This document shows, piece after piece, positions 27,520 to 40,758 of a DNA stretch of 64,000 nt. The notes below the pieces were generated by a model. It was not told the DNA's origin. It made no database searches and worked only from the letters and a program-made list of their open reading frames with translations. The position numbers and the translations under genes are program-made. This DNA is from Tillus elongatus (taxonomy: Eukaryota > Arthropoda > Insecta > Coleoptera > Cleridae), in contig OZ023269.1 in assembly GCA_964006375.1 (NCBI GenBank), forward strand, positions 5,954,501-6,018,500, given 5' to 3'. Each line of letters begins with the position of its first letter. Within the stretch, counting starts at the first letter, position 1.

Positions 27520-28125
27520 AAAAATATGCATTAACAATAATTCTTACTAGCAACGATCATCCAGTAGTGATACCTATAAACAATGCTTTTTATATCGAAT
27601 CTATTACAACTAGCGTAAAAGATTTCATTCATTACACTACAAATATTGACTAAGAAAACAAAGAAGGTACCGCTAATAATATAGAAAGAATGCAAACTCA
27701 AAATCTGACTAAATGACGAGTTGACCATATCAACGAAAAGGAACGAGAGTTGACACAATACATGCTACGAATATAAAGACATGGTTAACTGTCGGGGTGA
27801 TTCTTTTACATTCTCAAATCAGGTTAAACACAGCGTCAGGTTATCTAATCATAACCCAGGTTTTACTAAATCATATAAATTACCTCAGACTCAACAGCAA
27901 GAAGCCAACAGACAAATTGATGACTTTCTAAAGCAAAGAGTGTCCAGTCGTCTTGCTCTCTGTAAAGTAGTTTTGTGCTAGTTGTTTTAAAAAATACACG
28001 GTAGTGGCAAATAAGAATGTTGCATGGTGGCAGACAATAGACGTCTTAATGAGCAAACCATTGGTGACCCATACCCTCTTTCCGATATCTCGGAGATATT
28101 AGATAAGTTTGGTCATAACTAATAT
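27520..28125 (+). pseudogene. Ty3/gypsy-type polyprotein fragment (start of RT)
   Basis: The frame at 27781-27981 reads NQVKHSVRLSNHNPGFTKSY, then LPQTQQQEANRQIDDFLKQR, the block just before RT in gypsy polyproteins. After a frame shift, about 28040-28120 gives NRRLNEQTIGDPYPL and SDISEILDKFGHN, matching the conserved RxLNxxTxxDxYPLPxIxxIL RT motif. The sequence between them that should hold SPWxSPxVxVPKK is deleted. No catalytic YxDD, integrase or LTRs are present here. It is a 5'- and 3'-truncated relic. Confidence 0.75.
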
Positions 28126-28129
28126 TACA

Positions 28130-28260
28130 CTAGGGGGCCACCCTACACTTAGTTATTATGGGGGAGACCAGGCTAGGACTATACAGACTAGCCTGCAATG
28201 GTAGACTGAAGATCAACCCAGGCTTCAAGGGCCACTGCAAAATTCAGGAGATCGTTCAGT
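28130..28260 (+). pseudogene. R1-like LINE fragment (region before RNase H)
   Basis: GGGGGAGACCAGGCTAGGAC and CAAAATTCAGGAGATCGT match 10715-10795. The frame reads MGETRLGLYRLACNGRLKIN, then GHCKIQEIV. It ends at a junction with an inverted jockey-group copy and a TA tract. Confidence 0.6.
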
Positions 28261-28268
28261 GCCCCTGC

Positions 28269-28369
<101 letters not shown>

Positions 28370-28374
28370 AGAGA

Positions 28375-29755
28375 GAGGTCACCAAAGGCTCGGTGGGCAA
28401 GGGATGGCAGCCTTTAGGTGAGGCTATGATCACCAATCAGACGTATAGCTCTCTTCTGAATGGAGCACAGGATAGCGAGTGTAGAAGCGGCAGCGGCACC
28501 CCAGATGTGGGAGCAGTCTTCAAGGTTTGGCCTTATTTCTGAAGTATATAAGATATAGAGATTAGCTGGTGAAAAGTATTTGCGAGCCCGGAAGAGGAAA
28601 CCTACTGTCTTAGCAGCCGCTTCTGCAATTGATGTAACATGTTGGTGCCAATTGAGATTTCGACCCACAGAACTACCAACAAGTGAAAAGGACTCATTAC
28701 TTTCAATAACTTGGTTGTTCATTGTGATGGGTCTAGGCCGGGTGTATCTCTTATGAGAAAGAAAGCAAGACTGAGATTTGGTGGGGTTGAATTGTACAAG
28801 ATTTCTACTTCCCCAGTCTAATATTTTTTGGAGATCCACGTAGAGAGAATCCTTCATGAATCTGCGATCCTCATCTAATTGGGCTAAAGAGACAAGCTTA
28901 GAATATTGTATATTTGAGTGGAGGGTGCTGAAGAAACAAAGTGGGGGTTAAAGCTGAACCTTGAGGGACTCCTGCATTAATTGGATACAGTTTAGAGGAA
29001 TAGTCATCCACGACAACAGAAATGCTCCGGTTGGAGAGGAACTTGGCTTTCCAGGTACAGAGTTTTGGTGGTAGGTCATAGGCCGGAATTTATTAAGCAG
29101 CGCTGCGTGCCAGACCTGGCCGAATGCTTTGGATATGTCTAGAGCCACAATCTGGGATTTACCGTGTAGTTTCATAGACTTGCTTTAAGAATGGGTGACA
29201 AAGGAAAGGAGGTCGGCAGTTGATCTGCGCTGACGGAATCCATACTGCCTGTCGTGAATTAGACTATGTTTTTCAAGAAATTTTAGTAATTCGGTGTTTA
29301 TCACTTTAGAGACGACTAAAAGGAGAGAAATAGGCCTGTAGTTGGTGGGAAGCACTTTGGATCCTTTCTTGGGGACGGGTTGTACTCGATCAGTTTTCCA
29401 GTTACTAGAGAATATGCCTCTATTGTAAGATGTCTAAAACAGACGAGTCAGGACAAAAGCAAGTTCTGGTGCGCATTTTTTGAGAATAACTACTGGGATC
29501 TCGTCAAGACCAGAGGCTTTCCTGGTATTAAGAGAAGAGAGCATATTTCGTACCTTTTTAGTTTTAAAAATAATATCCGTCATTTTATGCGCGACATTGG
29601 GGACTGTTGGTGGTTGAACATTTGGAGGTGGGTTGAGAGTAGAATTGCCGGCGAACAACGAGGCAAAAAGTTCAGCCTTACCCAGGGCGGTAGAAGCAAT
29701 TTCATCCCCTGAAACAAGAGAGGGGGAACGTGCTCTTGCAGAAATTATTCCCAGT
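28375..29755 (-). pseudogene. Jockey-group LINE, copy 1 (RT, internally deleted)
   Basis: From 29755 down: LFAGNSTLNPPPNV, KASGLDEIPVVILKKCAPEL, a fingers region, then IVALDISKAFGQVWHAALL (motif A, Asp present), ending in SLKVQL. The catalytic YADDS block seen in the copies at 42.5 and 57.1 kb is deleted near 28930. Downstream are DLQKILDWGSRNLVQFNPTK, NLNWHQHVTSIAEAAAKTVG and QKRAIRLIGDHSL. With the catalytic site deleted and frames broken it is inactive. It abuts a TA tract at its 3' side and a piggyBac relic at its 5' side. Confidence 0.8.
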
Positions 29756-29769
29756 AGATATGTATACTC

Positions 29770-30885
29770 GATTCAGTTGGCAATTGGAAATTTTTATCTT
29801 AATGATAGCGCTGTTCAGCCAAAGAGCGGGGATCCTGATTTCGATAAACTTTATAAGTTGCCCGTTTTTGAACTCATTGTTACATAACTTCAGTTTTCAC
29901 TATTGAGTGCACGAAAAAGTATCTATAGACGAATCTATGATCTGTTTCAACGGGCGTTCGTCAATCCGTCAACATATGACTAATAAGCCAATAAAATCGG
30001 GGTACAAAGTTTGGACTAGAGCGGATGTAACGGATACATTGACGAATCCCAAAGATATACTGGAAAAGTGAATGACATTGCAGAGAAACAATTAGAACCT
30101 CGAGCAGTTACGGATTTGACTAGATCTCTGGTTGGAAAACATTATTTTGTTTATTTCGATAACTATTTCGCATCCATGCCACTACTACGGGAGTTGCAGA
30201 CGGAAAGTATACATGCGACGGGAACTATTCGATAAGGCAGAAAAGGAATTCCGGGAGTTTTCAAACCTGATTAAGACTAGTTCTTTTAGCCTCCAATTGA
30301 GAAAATCGTTCTGAAACTAACCATGTAATAAGGAGAAAGAAGAATGGTGAAACAGAAAATGTTCCTTGCCCCAAAATTTTGAAAAATTACAACCGAAATA
30401 TGGGTTTTGCGGACAAAGCAGACATGCTGAAGAAAATATACAAAATTGACAGAAAGAGTAGAAAATGGTGGCCACGCATATTCTGGCATTTCATTGATGT
30501 CAGTATAGTAAACGCGTTCATCATTTTTCAGCAGCGCTGTGGAGACCGCATAAATCTGAATGCGTTTAGTTTAGCAGTAGTAGCAGAATTGGTAGGTGCC
30601 AGAAGTGAAACTTTAGAGAAAGGAAGATCAAGTTTAGAGCAAAAAAATGTGAATAATTATAAGCCAGGGGTACCACTTGAGAAGAGATGCGAACAGTCTC
30701 TGCATATGCCAGTTGACGGAAATTCTGGACGATGTGGTCTGTGTAATATCAGAGACCATCAAAGGAGATCCAGATGGGCTTGTGATACTTGTAGTGTCGC
30801 ATTATGTCTTTCTGCCAAAAAATCTTGGTTTCAAAATGATCATAAAAAATCATTTTGTAGCTTAGTGGTATGTCTGATATAACAA
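29770..30885 (+). pseudogene. piggyBac-type transposase (broken)
   Basis: Domain order matches piggyBac (DDE_Tnp_1_7): DPDFDKLYKLP with RPFLN-like text, then VSIDESMICFNGRSSIRQHM (first catalytic Asp, about 29910), GYKVWTRADVT, then VYFDNYFASMP (second Asp, about 30150, in another frame). From 30379 an open frame has NYNRNMGFADKADMLKKIYK (third Asp) and RKSRKWWPRIFWHFIDVS. It closes with a Cys-rich tail, CGLCNIRDHQ...CDTCSVALCL, as in piggyBac C-termini. Two or more frame changes and stops separate the parts. The N-terminal 150 or so residues and the terminal repeats were not found. Confidence 0.8.
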
Positions 30886-31399
30886 CTTTTTTGAAAACGA
30901 AATTTGTAAATAAAATTTTTGAAAAAAATACACGTCCCTTCTTTTGCTCATTGCCTAACCATATACTTAGGAACCATATACAAGAAACGACTATTTCTAA
31001 ATACTGTTTGCAAAGGACTAAAATACCTCTTCATTGGCTATTCAAAAATGTTATGGTTTTAAAATTTATTGCAAAGATTTACAGTAAAAAATTGATCCCG
31101 TTGACGGACTTCGTTACAGCAGATAAAAAATGAAGAACTAATCTCGTATCATTCTTGATAATAAAAAGCAGGTAATAGCAATGTCAGTGTCCTTTCTGGA
31201 GGGTATCAATTAACAAGAAGACATAAAAAGTTATCAATATTCTTCATAGTTGGCAATGTTAGTTTTGCTTAAAATGCCTTAGCAGCTTGCTGTGTGATTA
31301 TAACCGCATGACAGCAGTTTTGAGTTATTAACTGCAATTTAGAAACATGGTTTATTAAACATAAATGCATAAATTAACAATTCTGCAGATGATTGGTTA
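30886..31399. other. Unassigned stretch
   Basis: An 87-codon frame at 30870-31133 is not recognised; it may be the 3' untranslated part of the piggyBac relic. Confidence 0.35.
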
Positions 31400-32245
31400 C
31401 TAAGATGAATCAGATCGAAATTGCTCCCCTAGTTCAAGACAAATTTCCCGATTTGCCGCCTATATATAATTAGTAAGATTGAAAAGCAATTTCGCGAGCT
31501 TTTAGACGTGAGGCAGATACAAAATAAAACCGCCTAATGCATTGAGTAATGATATTAAATTGGATGTATGCTTGAGTTTGAGGAAAACACACATAGCTCG
31601 AATCAACAAGCAGCCACAACATTGGCAGTTAGTCATTAAGCGATTATTCGAATACTAAAAGGAAATGAAATGCATCTCTATAAATTGATACAAACTCAGG
31701 AGCTCATGAGATCGGATTTCGATAGCAGAATGTCTTTTTGTGAATAAATGATGGAAACGTTAGATAACAATACTTTGTTTTCTTATCATTGCAGTTTTAT
31801 ACTCCACGACTATGTTAATCGTCAAAATTGTTGCTACTTGTCTAAATAAAATCCACACTGGATGAGAGTGGAACATACGCAATACCCTGAAAAGGTTAAT
31901 GTTTAGGCAGAAATAGTTGGAAACAATGTGATTGGTCCTTTTCTAATTGATGGCAATTTGAATACAAATAATTATTTATTAGTGCTCCAAAATAATATCA
32001 TGCCAACATTGGCAAACTGATATTCTGATCGAACAAACCCACAAGTTCCAACGAATTTGATATGGTTCCAGCAAGATTACCTAATCTTACGCTATTAGAC
32101 TTATTCCTTTGGAGTTATGTAAAAAGTATAGTATACAAAACCAAACCACGCGATTTAACCAACTTAAGGAGAAGAATGAGGATTTCGATTATGTCTTTAC
32201 GCGTGAGCTGTTGATTAACGTTAGAAGACATTTTTATTTTTGATT
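31400..32245 (+). pseudogene. DD41D-type transposase, heavily decayed
   Basis: Frame-corrected text shows an N-terminal IEIAPLVQDKFPDLPP, an HTH-like LAVSH...AIIRILKGNEMHLYKL, then RMSFCE, NRQNCCYLSK, EKVNV...AEIVGNNVIGPFLIDG and NYLLVLQNNIMPTLAN. The third-Asp box reads NLTLLDLFLWSYVKSIVY. The region of the second Asp (QQDGxPxH) is reduced to FQQD and then deleted. Stops are frequent. No terminal repeats are obvious. Confidence 0.65.
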
Positions 32246-32811
32246 AAGATGAAACCAAGACGTTCAAGGGATGCATTTGAAAGATCTACTACATTAATAT
32301 TGATATATTTTTAACTTTTTTCCATTATAAAAGGTGAAACGGGATTAGTTATTAATCTTCTTGTGTGTTGTAGTGGAGTTTTCCAATTAGATGATTTTTT
32401 TCGTGTAAATTTTGCAATAAATTTTAAAACCATAGCATTTTTGCGCACTCAATTGAGGTATTGCAAGCCTCTACTTTCTATTTAAAAATTTTGGGGTTGC
32501 AACTATCACCCCAAGGGGGTTGAATGTCAGGGTGAAGTTTTCACGTTTCAGGATGTCATTTTTTAATCTAAAATTTACGTGTCTTGGGATTTTTATAAAT
32601 ACACAAAATAATAAGGATACTTTAGCTTATTTTATAAACATATGAGAGCAATAACTTAAAAAATTATTCAAAAATTCTGATTACGTATCTTCCATTTGTG
32701 AATAGCTTGGATAACTACGTTAACGTACCAGTTGTTTTTCTGAAGTACTAGAGGTCTTTTACGTTCGTCTTAAACCTGTGAAAGTAGGCTAACGGCAAAT
32801 AAAAAAAGTCT
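32246..32811. other. Unassigned; probably the 3' flank of a DD41D element
   Basis: TTGCAACTATCACCCCAAGG at about 32498 recalls the CATCAACCCCTTAAGGGTGG of another element's terminal repeat. A worn HINE phrase (AGAGCAATAACTTAAAAAAT) lies at about 32644. Confidence 0.35.
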
Positions 32812-33112
32812 GCACGCAGCAAGTGCGTCTTGGTAGTGAAGTTTCATAGAAATGATATGGCACCAAATATGTTTTATAACTTCTTTTCCTGTAACATAGA
32901 TATCTAAATTTTGCCATATAATTTCCTTTAAATATCATGAACTTCTGTACTAAATTTGATTACCATAAGTTTTTATTTTTGAAGATACATTTTTTTCCGA
33001 AAGAAAACCCAAATTTTTCCCGGAAAACGTCGTTCGATGGTCCTGGAAGGAAGGTGCTTGCCAAATTTTATCAAAATCAGCCAATTATTTTTTGAGTTAT
33101 CGGTGTGATTCA

Positions 33113-33141
<29 letters not shown>
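32812..33141 (-). mobile_element. HINE-like element, 3' half
   Basis: The 3' hairpin ACGCA-GCAAG-TGCGT (32814-32828) and GTAGTGAAGTTTCATAG open it on the plus strand. The right block follows (AAATTTTTCCCGGAAAACG, TTTTTTGAGTTATCGGTGTG), then a short TA tract (33115-33140). The 5' half is missing. Confidence 0.65.
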
Positions 33142-33147
<6 letters not shown>

Positions 33148-34301
33148 TTGGCGCAAACTTCGTTAAAAGTCTCAAAACATATAAAAAACCTGATTTGTGG
33201 AGGGAAAAAATTGTGTCACTCCGCGCGTCTGTAGTCTGTAGGTCGGTCCGTCTGTTATTACCCGCGATAACTTAAGAAGTAATTGAGCTATAGACTTTAA
33301 ATTTTGTACATAGGTAGCAGTGTATCAACGAACGGTTCTAATTGGTTTTGAGCGAAATCACTTTAAGAAAAAGGTGCGATATTATGGGTTAGTTGATTGA
33401 AAATTGCACTTTAACATTGAAACTCGAGTAGTTGTTTAATGGGATTTCTTAAGACCATAAATTCAAATATTACGACAGACCTGACATTTTCTTATAAAAT
33501 TCAAGAAGGGGTTGATCATGTAGGGGTGAAATATCAAAATATTTTGTAATTGATCCATCGACATCAAACTTGGTACACAGGTGGCTGTTCAGAAACGGAC
33601 AATCTGGACTGTTAGTACATTTATTTCAGAAAAAAAGGAAGAAATAGGTGGTGATTCGAAAAAATTTACAACTTCCCATTAAAAATTGAATACCTAGTAT
33701 ATCGTTTCACAAGTTTATTGATATAGAAATACAAATATTGCTAAACATCTGACATTTTCTCATGAAATTTTGGAGGGGTAAAATATTAATTTTGTTTGTA
33801 ATTAGGTGGTCAAATCTAAATTAATTTGATGAAAAAGTATTTCTAAAGATATTGGATTATCAAAGCGATGTTTTTGTTTGTATCTCTCAAAATAATAAAG
33901 CTGTTTTAATGAAATGTAATACACTTGTTGATGTCTTTGATAGAGGTCTTACCAAAGCTGGAGTTTCTAGACCGACAAAAAATTGAGTTATTTGAGTTTT
34001 AAATTATTTTATAGCATAGCAAATTTTATGTGTCCATACATTTTTTTAAATCGATTTTGTAGCGTTTATTTTGGGACTAAGCTTTTATATAATTTTATGG
34101 TTTTTATTTTGTTGCATTGTTTTGTCTAGCTAAAATCTGTTTCAGCATAAATAACTTGTAATAAACTATTAGTGGGTCCCAGATTAGTGATGGATGTATT
34201 GCTTTCTCGGTTATTATAAGAGATACAAAGTCAGTTAAACGGGTAATGTTTCTCAAGAATCTATTACCATTTCAGACTGCCATCACATTTTATCAATTGT
34301 T
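33142..34301. other. Unassigned; HINE-like phrases but no termini
   Basis: CCGTCTGTTATTACCCGCGA at about 33249 and AATAAAGCTGTTTTAATGAAA at about 33895 recall HINE right-block phrases. The stretch may be another non-autonomous family of similar build. Confidence 0.35.
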
Positions 34302-34824
34302 TTTTTTGTTTTTGAAAAAATCGCGAAAAAACAAAATGGTGCGTTTTTGACAAATCCTTGTATCTCGGTTACCTGAGAACAAAGGAATTTTGGTTTCCAC
34401 TTTTCATAGGCACTTCTTTAAGGTCTTTTTAATAAAAATTTAAACAAAAGATTATATTCTACCGTTTTCGAGATAATGATAATAAGTTTATTTTTTCTTA
34501 TGGACACCATTTTCGATTTTTATTGCATTAAATAGCATTTTTTATCCCCTTCCAACATATGACAACATGGTATTTTCTGTCGAATAAATACTGGAATAAA
34601 CAAATCTAAAAATTTCCCTCATAAAGTTTGCTGATGTGCTCGATACGGTGCAATAGGCGACCGAATAATTTGTTTGTCTTATAACTGTCAAATTAGGTTT
34701 CTTTTGAAGTGTCTTCTGTATTGTTTTCATTTCATTCATTAAATGAATTTGAATTCCTTAATTGCTTCTCTTTGGTTTAACTGAATTTCCATTACATTGT
34801 AATATTTTCAAATACGCGACCATT

Positions 34825-35520
34825 AGACATGCCTTCTTCGTAGCCCACAGAAGCTCTGCAAAGGCTGCCGAAATTTACGAAAATAAATTTCCTGAACGCC
34901 ATCAACCAAACGCAAGACATTTGAGGGACCCTGTACTAAATTTGCCTAATTATGGTAGTTTTGCAAAACTTAATCTCTGCAACGGCTGCAGAAATTTACG
35001 AAGATACATTTTCTCAACGCCATCAACCAAATGCAAGACATTTGAGGGACCCGGTACTAAATTTGCTTAATTATGATAGTTTTTCGAAACCCAGAAATCG
35101 TAGATATGCTTTGGAAAATCAGGAGAGAATTGATGCTGTGTTACTATACACTCTTAGTAACTACACAACATCGGTTAGAAAAATTGGTAATGAAACCCTC
35201 AGTCATTCACCTATCGAATACTGGACGCTTAAAAATACAATCCAAAAAAGCCTAGGATAGCACAAGGTTTATCGGCAAATGATTTTCCCTGAAGAGTAAG
35301 ATTTTGTAAATGGTACATTCAAATGATGTGATAAAATCCCAATTTTTCCATGAAAATGTTATGGATTGCGACGAAACTGCGTTCACCACCTTCTAACCTG
35401 CATAATACCCATAACTGGGCTATAAAAAATTTACAGCTCACCTCACCAAGACCATTTCAAACAAAATTTGGATTTCACGTTTGGTGCGGTATAGTTCGTA
35501 ACTATAAAAATGAGATCTGA
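34825..35520 (+). pseudogene. DD41D-type transposase with tandemly duplicated start (broken)
   Basis: Two copies of an N-terminal block, AAEIYENKFPERHQPNARHL and AAEIYEDTFSQRHQPNARHL, lie 121 bp apart. A 121-bp shift is not a multiple of three, so it breaks the frame. The second copy goes on to NYDSFSKPRNRRYALENQER and NYTTSVRKIGNE, the DUF4817-like HTH region. After stops, DCDETAFTTF gives the first catalytic Asp and FHVWCGIVRNY follows. The C-terminal catalytic boxes are missing or unreadable. Confidence 0.65.
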
Positions 35521-35680
35521 ATTTAAACATAAAATTATTTTACAAGAAAGAGTCCGACACGCTACGCGTGCACTGAATGGAAACACAGTAGGGCAATAAA
35601 CTCTTTGCAAAATCGTTGAATAATGTGTATCGATCACATAGAACCTAATTGTTCCGAGAATGCATCTAGCCTTAGATTTC

Positions 35681-35945
35681 TTTAAATTAAACAGTTTATA
35701 TCTAAACTTCGTTTGTATAAGCTTGTTTTGTAAATGGTCCCAAATTTGATACAAAATGCCTGGTTTTATATTGGTTCAATAAATTTAATCCATAATTGGT
35801 GGCCACATAGCACAATTTCTTTAAATTTAGAAGTTAATATCTAAACTTCGCTTGTATAAGCTTTTGGGTATTGTATATTCTCTAAAAATTACCGCAAAGT
35901 GCCAGTTTTCACATTCGTTCAATAAATTTAATCGATAATAATACA
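35681..35945. repeat. 139-bp tandem duplication inside the transposon
   Basis: Two diverged units each contain TATCTAAACTTCG, TTGTATAAGCTT and GTTCAATAAATTTAATC. Confidence 0.75.
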
Positions 35946-36368
35946 ATAATATTTTATTAATTAGCTAGCTAGTATAGAGTGAAGCATTCGATCGCCTACT
36001 GAAGTAAGTGCACGAATGAAAAATTGGACGTTATCGTGAACCAGACCGTAAATAGAATAACATATTTTTTTGCGAGTTACAGGTAACTAATATTGTAATA
36101 GAAAATATTGTGATCCATTTTTGAAAATGGAATAAAGAATAGTAGTTAACGCAATAAAAAGCCAATATGGCGTCTGTAAGAAAAAATTAAGTTATAATCA
36201 TTATCTCAAAAACGGTAAAACATATTTTTTTATATTATTTTTTATTGAAAATACCTTAAAAATGTGCCCGTAATATGTGTAAACGAAAATACCGTTTGTT
36301 CTCAGATATCTGAGATACGGAGGTTTGTCACCATTTTGGTTATTCGCGATTCTTTCATAAACAAAAAA

Positions 36369-37371
<1,003 letters not shown>

Positions 37372-37508
37372 AAACAATTGATAAAATGTCATGACAGTTC
37401 TAAAATGGTAATATAATACCGAGAAATATTACTTATTTAACTGACTTTGTAACTCTTATAGTAAGCAATACATGCAACACTAATCTGAGACACAGCGTAT
37501 ACAAAATA

Positions 37509-39432
37509 TAGGGTGGCGCATTGAAAACGAAACAAACCGATTTTCGTCCAGAGAAAAAAAAATTTAAGAAACGCTGAAACACGTCAATTTTAATATGGAG
37601 GGGGACATGTTTTGACATAAAACTCAACTTTGTCACATCAACCCCTTAAGGGTGGTGATAAAAACCCTTATATTTTAAATTGGGAACATGGGTCGAGTGT
37701 TACATGATTTGAAAGCTCTTTCTTTTCTAAATTCAGCACGCTAATGTTTTTAGAAGTTTTATTAACTCGTTTAAAAATTATTTACAGTTGAAGATATAAA
37801 ACGCAGTTCACTCATTCCGATAAGAAATGTGCTGTTAGTCAACGTTTTGTTGGTTTGTAAACAAAAAATTGACTATCAGTACACTTCTTATCGAAATGAG
37901 AGAAATCCGGTTTATTATTTTAGTTTATCTGTCGGTTTGATACTTGATAGTACTACCGAGAATTAATTTCACAATGGTGCATTCTGTAGAAAAATGAGTT
38001 GAAATAATTACTCTTTTTTTTTTCAAAAACGATGACTGTGCCAACCGTACCGCAAATTTGTTTAATGAACGACATCGGAACAGACATCTTAACAGAAAAT
38101 AAATTTTGGAGTTAGTTGCAAAGTTTCGACAAAGTGGTTCAGCAGCCAACAAAAAACGGGATCCTGAACGTGAATTTCCGGTTAGAAATGAGACTACTGA
38201 GATTAAAGTTTTACGACAAATTGCTGCAGGCCCAACTTTGAGCACGAGAAAATTGGCCACTGTTTCAAACATCAAAAGAAGAACTATTCAGGGAATATTG
38301 AAGCATTATAAATTTCAGCCGTATAAAATTCATCTTGTACAACAACTGAATGAAGATGATTTTGATCGGCGGCTGGAGTTTTGTGAAGTTATGACTGCAC
38401 GAATAGCTGATAACAGGAACTTTTTGTTCAATATCTGTTTTGCAGACGAGTGTACGTTTTTATTAAACTCTACAGTCAATCATCATAATTGTCGTTATTG
38501 GGCAGATAATAATCCAAGAAATTTTCACGAAGTCCACACTCAAACTCCACAGAAATTGAATGTCTGGACTGGCATTTTTGGAGACCGTTTAATCGGACCA
38601 ATTTTTCTTGATGGCGATTTGAGTGGCGAAACGTACTTGGAGTTACTAGAAGATATCGTTTACCCTCTACTAAATGACATTGTTGAAAATGATGATCGCT
38701 ATCCAGAAAACCAATTAGTGTTTCAACAAGATGGAGCTCCTCTGCATTTTTCACAACGTGTTAGGGAGTTTTTAAACAGAGAGTTTCCAGAGCAATGGAT
38801 TGGGCGTAGAGGTGCTATTGAGTGGCCCCCTAGATCACCGGAGTTAACTCATTTAAACTTATTTTTATGGGGTCATTTAAAGAGTAGAATTTACGCAACA
38901 GAACCGGAGTCTCTGGAAGAATTACGATGACGCATTGTTGAAGAATGCCGTCTAATAACTCCATAAATGCTCCAGAATATCTGAGCTCGTTTTGAACAAA
39001 ATTTGTACTTTTGTATGGAAGCTGGTGGTCAACAATTTGAACACTTACTTAACTGAATAAACATTTTTGAACGTTTGGTTTTGTTTTTAGTTTTTTTTAA
39101 CGGAAAATTGACTAACTAGTGCTTTTGTTATCACAATGAATGAATTACGTTCTTGCAACTCCAACTGTGAATAATTTTTAAACCAGTTGATAAAACTTCC
39201 AAAAAATTAGTGTGCTGAATTTAGAAACTTTCAAATGATGTAACACTCGACCCATGTTCCCCATTTAAAATATAAGGGTTGTTATCACCAGCCTTAAGAG
39301 GTTGATGTGACAAAAATGAGTTTGATGTCGAAACATGTCCCCCTCAATATTAAAATTGACGTGTTTCAGCGTTTCTTAAAAATAATTCTCTGGACGCAAA
39401 TCGGTCTGTTTTGTTTTCAATGCGCCAGCCTG
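37509..39432 (+). mobile_element. DD41D-type transposon, complete copy with about 300-bp TIRs
   Basis: The ends are TAGGGTGGCGCATTGAAAAC (37509) and, complemented, CAGGCTGGCGCATTGAAAAC (39432), flanked by TA (37507-37508 and 39433-39434). The inverted repeats extend inward about 300 bp and share ACACGTCAATTTTAATAT, GAACATGGGTCGAGTGTTAC and TGAATTTAG. The TA duplication is the signature of the IS630-Tc1-mariner superfamily. The left terminal repeat is also present at 20.27 kb. Confidence 0.85.
37974..39056 (+). pseudogene. DD41D-type transposase, near-complete
   Basis: The start MVHSVEK lies at 37974. A frameshift and a TAA at about 38100 break the first 40 codons. From 38106 a 274-codon frame stays open. 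It has an HTH region (KFRQSGSAANKKRDPE, LATVSNIKRRTIQGILKHYK), the first catalytic Asp in CFADECTFL, NVWTGIFGDRLIGPIFLDG, the second Asp in FQQDGAPLHFSQRV, and the third box SPELTHLNLFLWGHLK. There are 41 residues between the second Asp and the third position, as in DD41D families, but that third residue is Asn here (LN for LD). Three more stops follow 38930 before EAGGQQFEHLLN. It is inactive but young. It acted as a cut-and-paste transposase on its TIRs. Confidence 0.85.
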
Positions 39433-39434
39433 TA

Positions 39435-40689
39435 TACGGCTAAATGTGTTTTGACCGTTATTCGCAACATATACCGGTTTTGCTCTCATTAGAGCTCGTC
39501 CATGCTATAATAATGAGAAACAAAACACATTCCAAAGTAACTGGTCTAAAGATAGCTAGCCTGAAAAAGCATTGTGAAATATTTGCAATATAAATTATCC
39601 ATAATATACTTAACTATTGTTTCCCGTTTATATTGTTTGAAGAAATAACATAAAAATCTGCGAATCGTCTGACGACGGCAGCTATGAGTACAACACACCC
39701 ACATGAGAAATATTATTCTTGTGGACATAATTACATCTATTATTTTTTAAATGATGCTTACCTTCTACTATCAGCGGTTGAAAACCCTTGGTTTTCTATT
39801 TTTCCTGTTTAACAAGTATATCTCTATACCAGTGATAGTTTTTATTTCCTTTTGCTGAAATATTTGCAGGTGTATTAATATAATGGGTAAGCTAGTACTA
39901 AAATAAACCTGCAATTATCCAAAAACAAACATGAACCTATAAATTATTAAAATATAAACATCTAAGGGGTTAAAAGAGGGTTTAAAGCATTTGCATGCAA
40001 ATGTTTTGGCTTCGCCACCCAATTTTACGACATTAAAGTTGACATAAAATCAAAAAGAGGAGTATGTGGGTCTGGGTGTTAAAACGCCGTGGTCACAGGC
40101 GTTCTTGTTGTTTTTATGTGCATCTCTTTTAGCAAAATTTAGAAAAGAAAACGTACCAGATGGAAAGGTCGCGACTTCCAGTTGTACCACTTACCACGGT
40201 AATTCAAAAAATAATGGACCAAATTTAATTATTCTTGACAGGTTAAATAGCAGTTTTGACCAATAGAGTAATAATAGTAAAGTAAAGCTGAGAATTGGCA
40301 CAATCAAACTGGTTTTCTTGAGAAAAAAAAAACAAGTTTTTTGCAATATTACATGCAAATATGTAAGGTTTTAAGTACAATTTCAAGAACCGAATTCACT
40401 ATAACTCATTTCATAGACTGGACGCCCGTTTCACTAACAAGGTTACCGTCATCATCACATAATGAATAATATAAGCGCTTTGCGAACAAAATTTTGTAAG
40501 TTTGGTGACGTTTTCAAATAAATATTCACCGCTTATGTTTAGCAAATGTGAATTCACTAATAATTTCGTTAACCCAACTCGAATGCAATATTCGTATTTC
40601 TTGTTTGAAAAAAAAGACATTGATAGAACAACTAGCTACACAGAAAAGGCCTGTCTTATTTATATATCATTTTCTATTTTTAGTTATCG

Positions 40690-40690
<1 letters not shown>
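39435..40690. other. Unassigned; two weak repeat traces
   Basis: GAATCGTCTGACGACGGCAG at about 39662 and the bases after it resemble 59775-59835 (GAATGGTCTGACGACCGCAG). A worn HINE left-to-right phrase lies at about 40165-40225 (GGTCGCGACTTCC, ATTCAAAAAATAATGGACC). Confidence 0.4.

Positions 40691-40757
<67 letters not shown>
40691..40757. repeat. (TA)n tract next to a transposon end
   Basis: 67 bp of TA followed directly by TAGCGTGTCCACGGATCGAC, the probable terminus of a DD41D-type element that targets TA. Confidence 0.8.

Positions 40758-40758
<1 letters not shown>

Larger units (their letters stand above)
34302..36367 (+). mobile_element. DNA transposon with about 255-bp terminal inverted repeats
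   Basis: The left 34302-34555 and right 36110-36367 are imperfect reverse complements. Shared features include AATCGCGA, AAAATGGTG, CTGAGAACAAA, ACCGTTTT[C/T]GAGATAATGA and TTTTTCTTA. A decayed DD41D-type transposase lies between them. The right end abuts a HINE 3' terminus directly. Confidence 0.65.

Noticed and set aside
38476..38754. A 92-codon minus-strand frame
   Set aside because: It is antisense to the catalytic part of the DD41D transposase at 37.97-39.06 kb.
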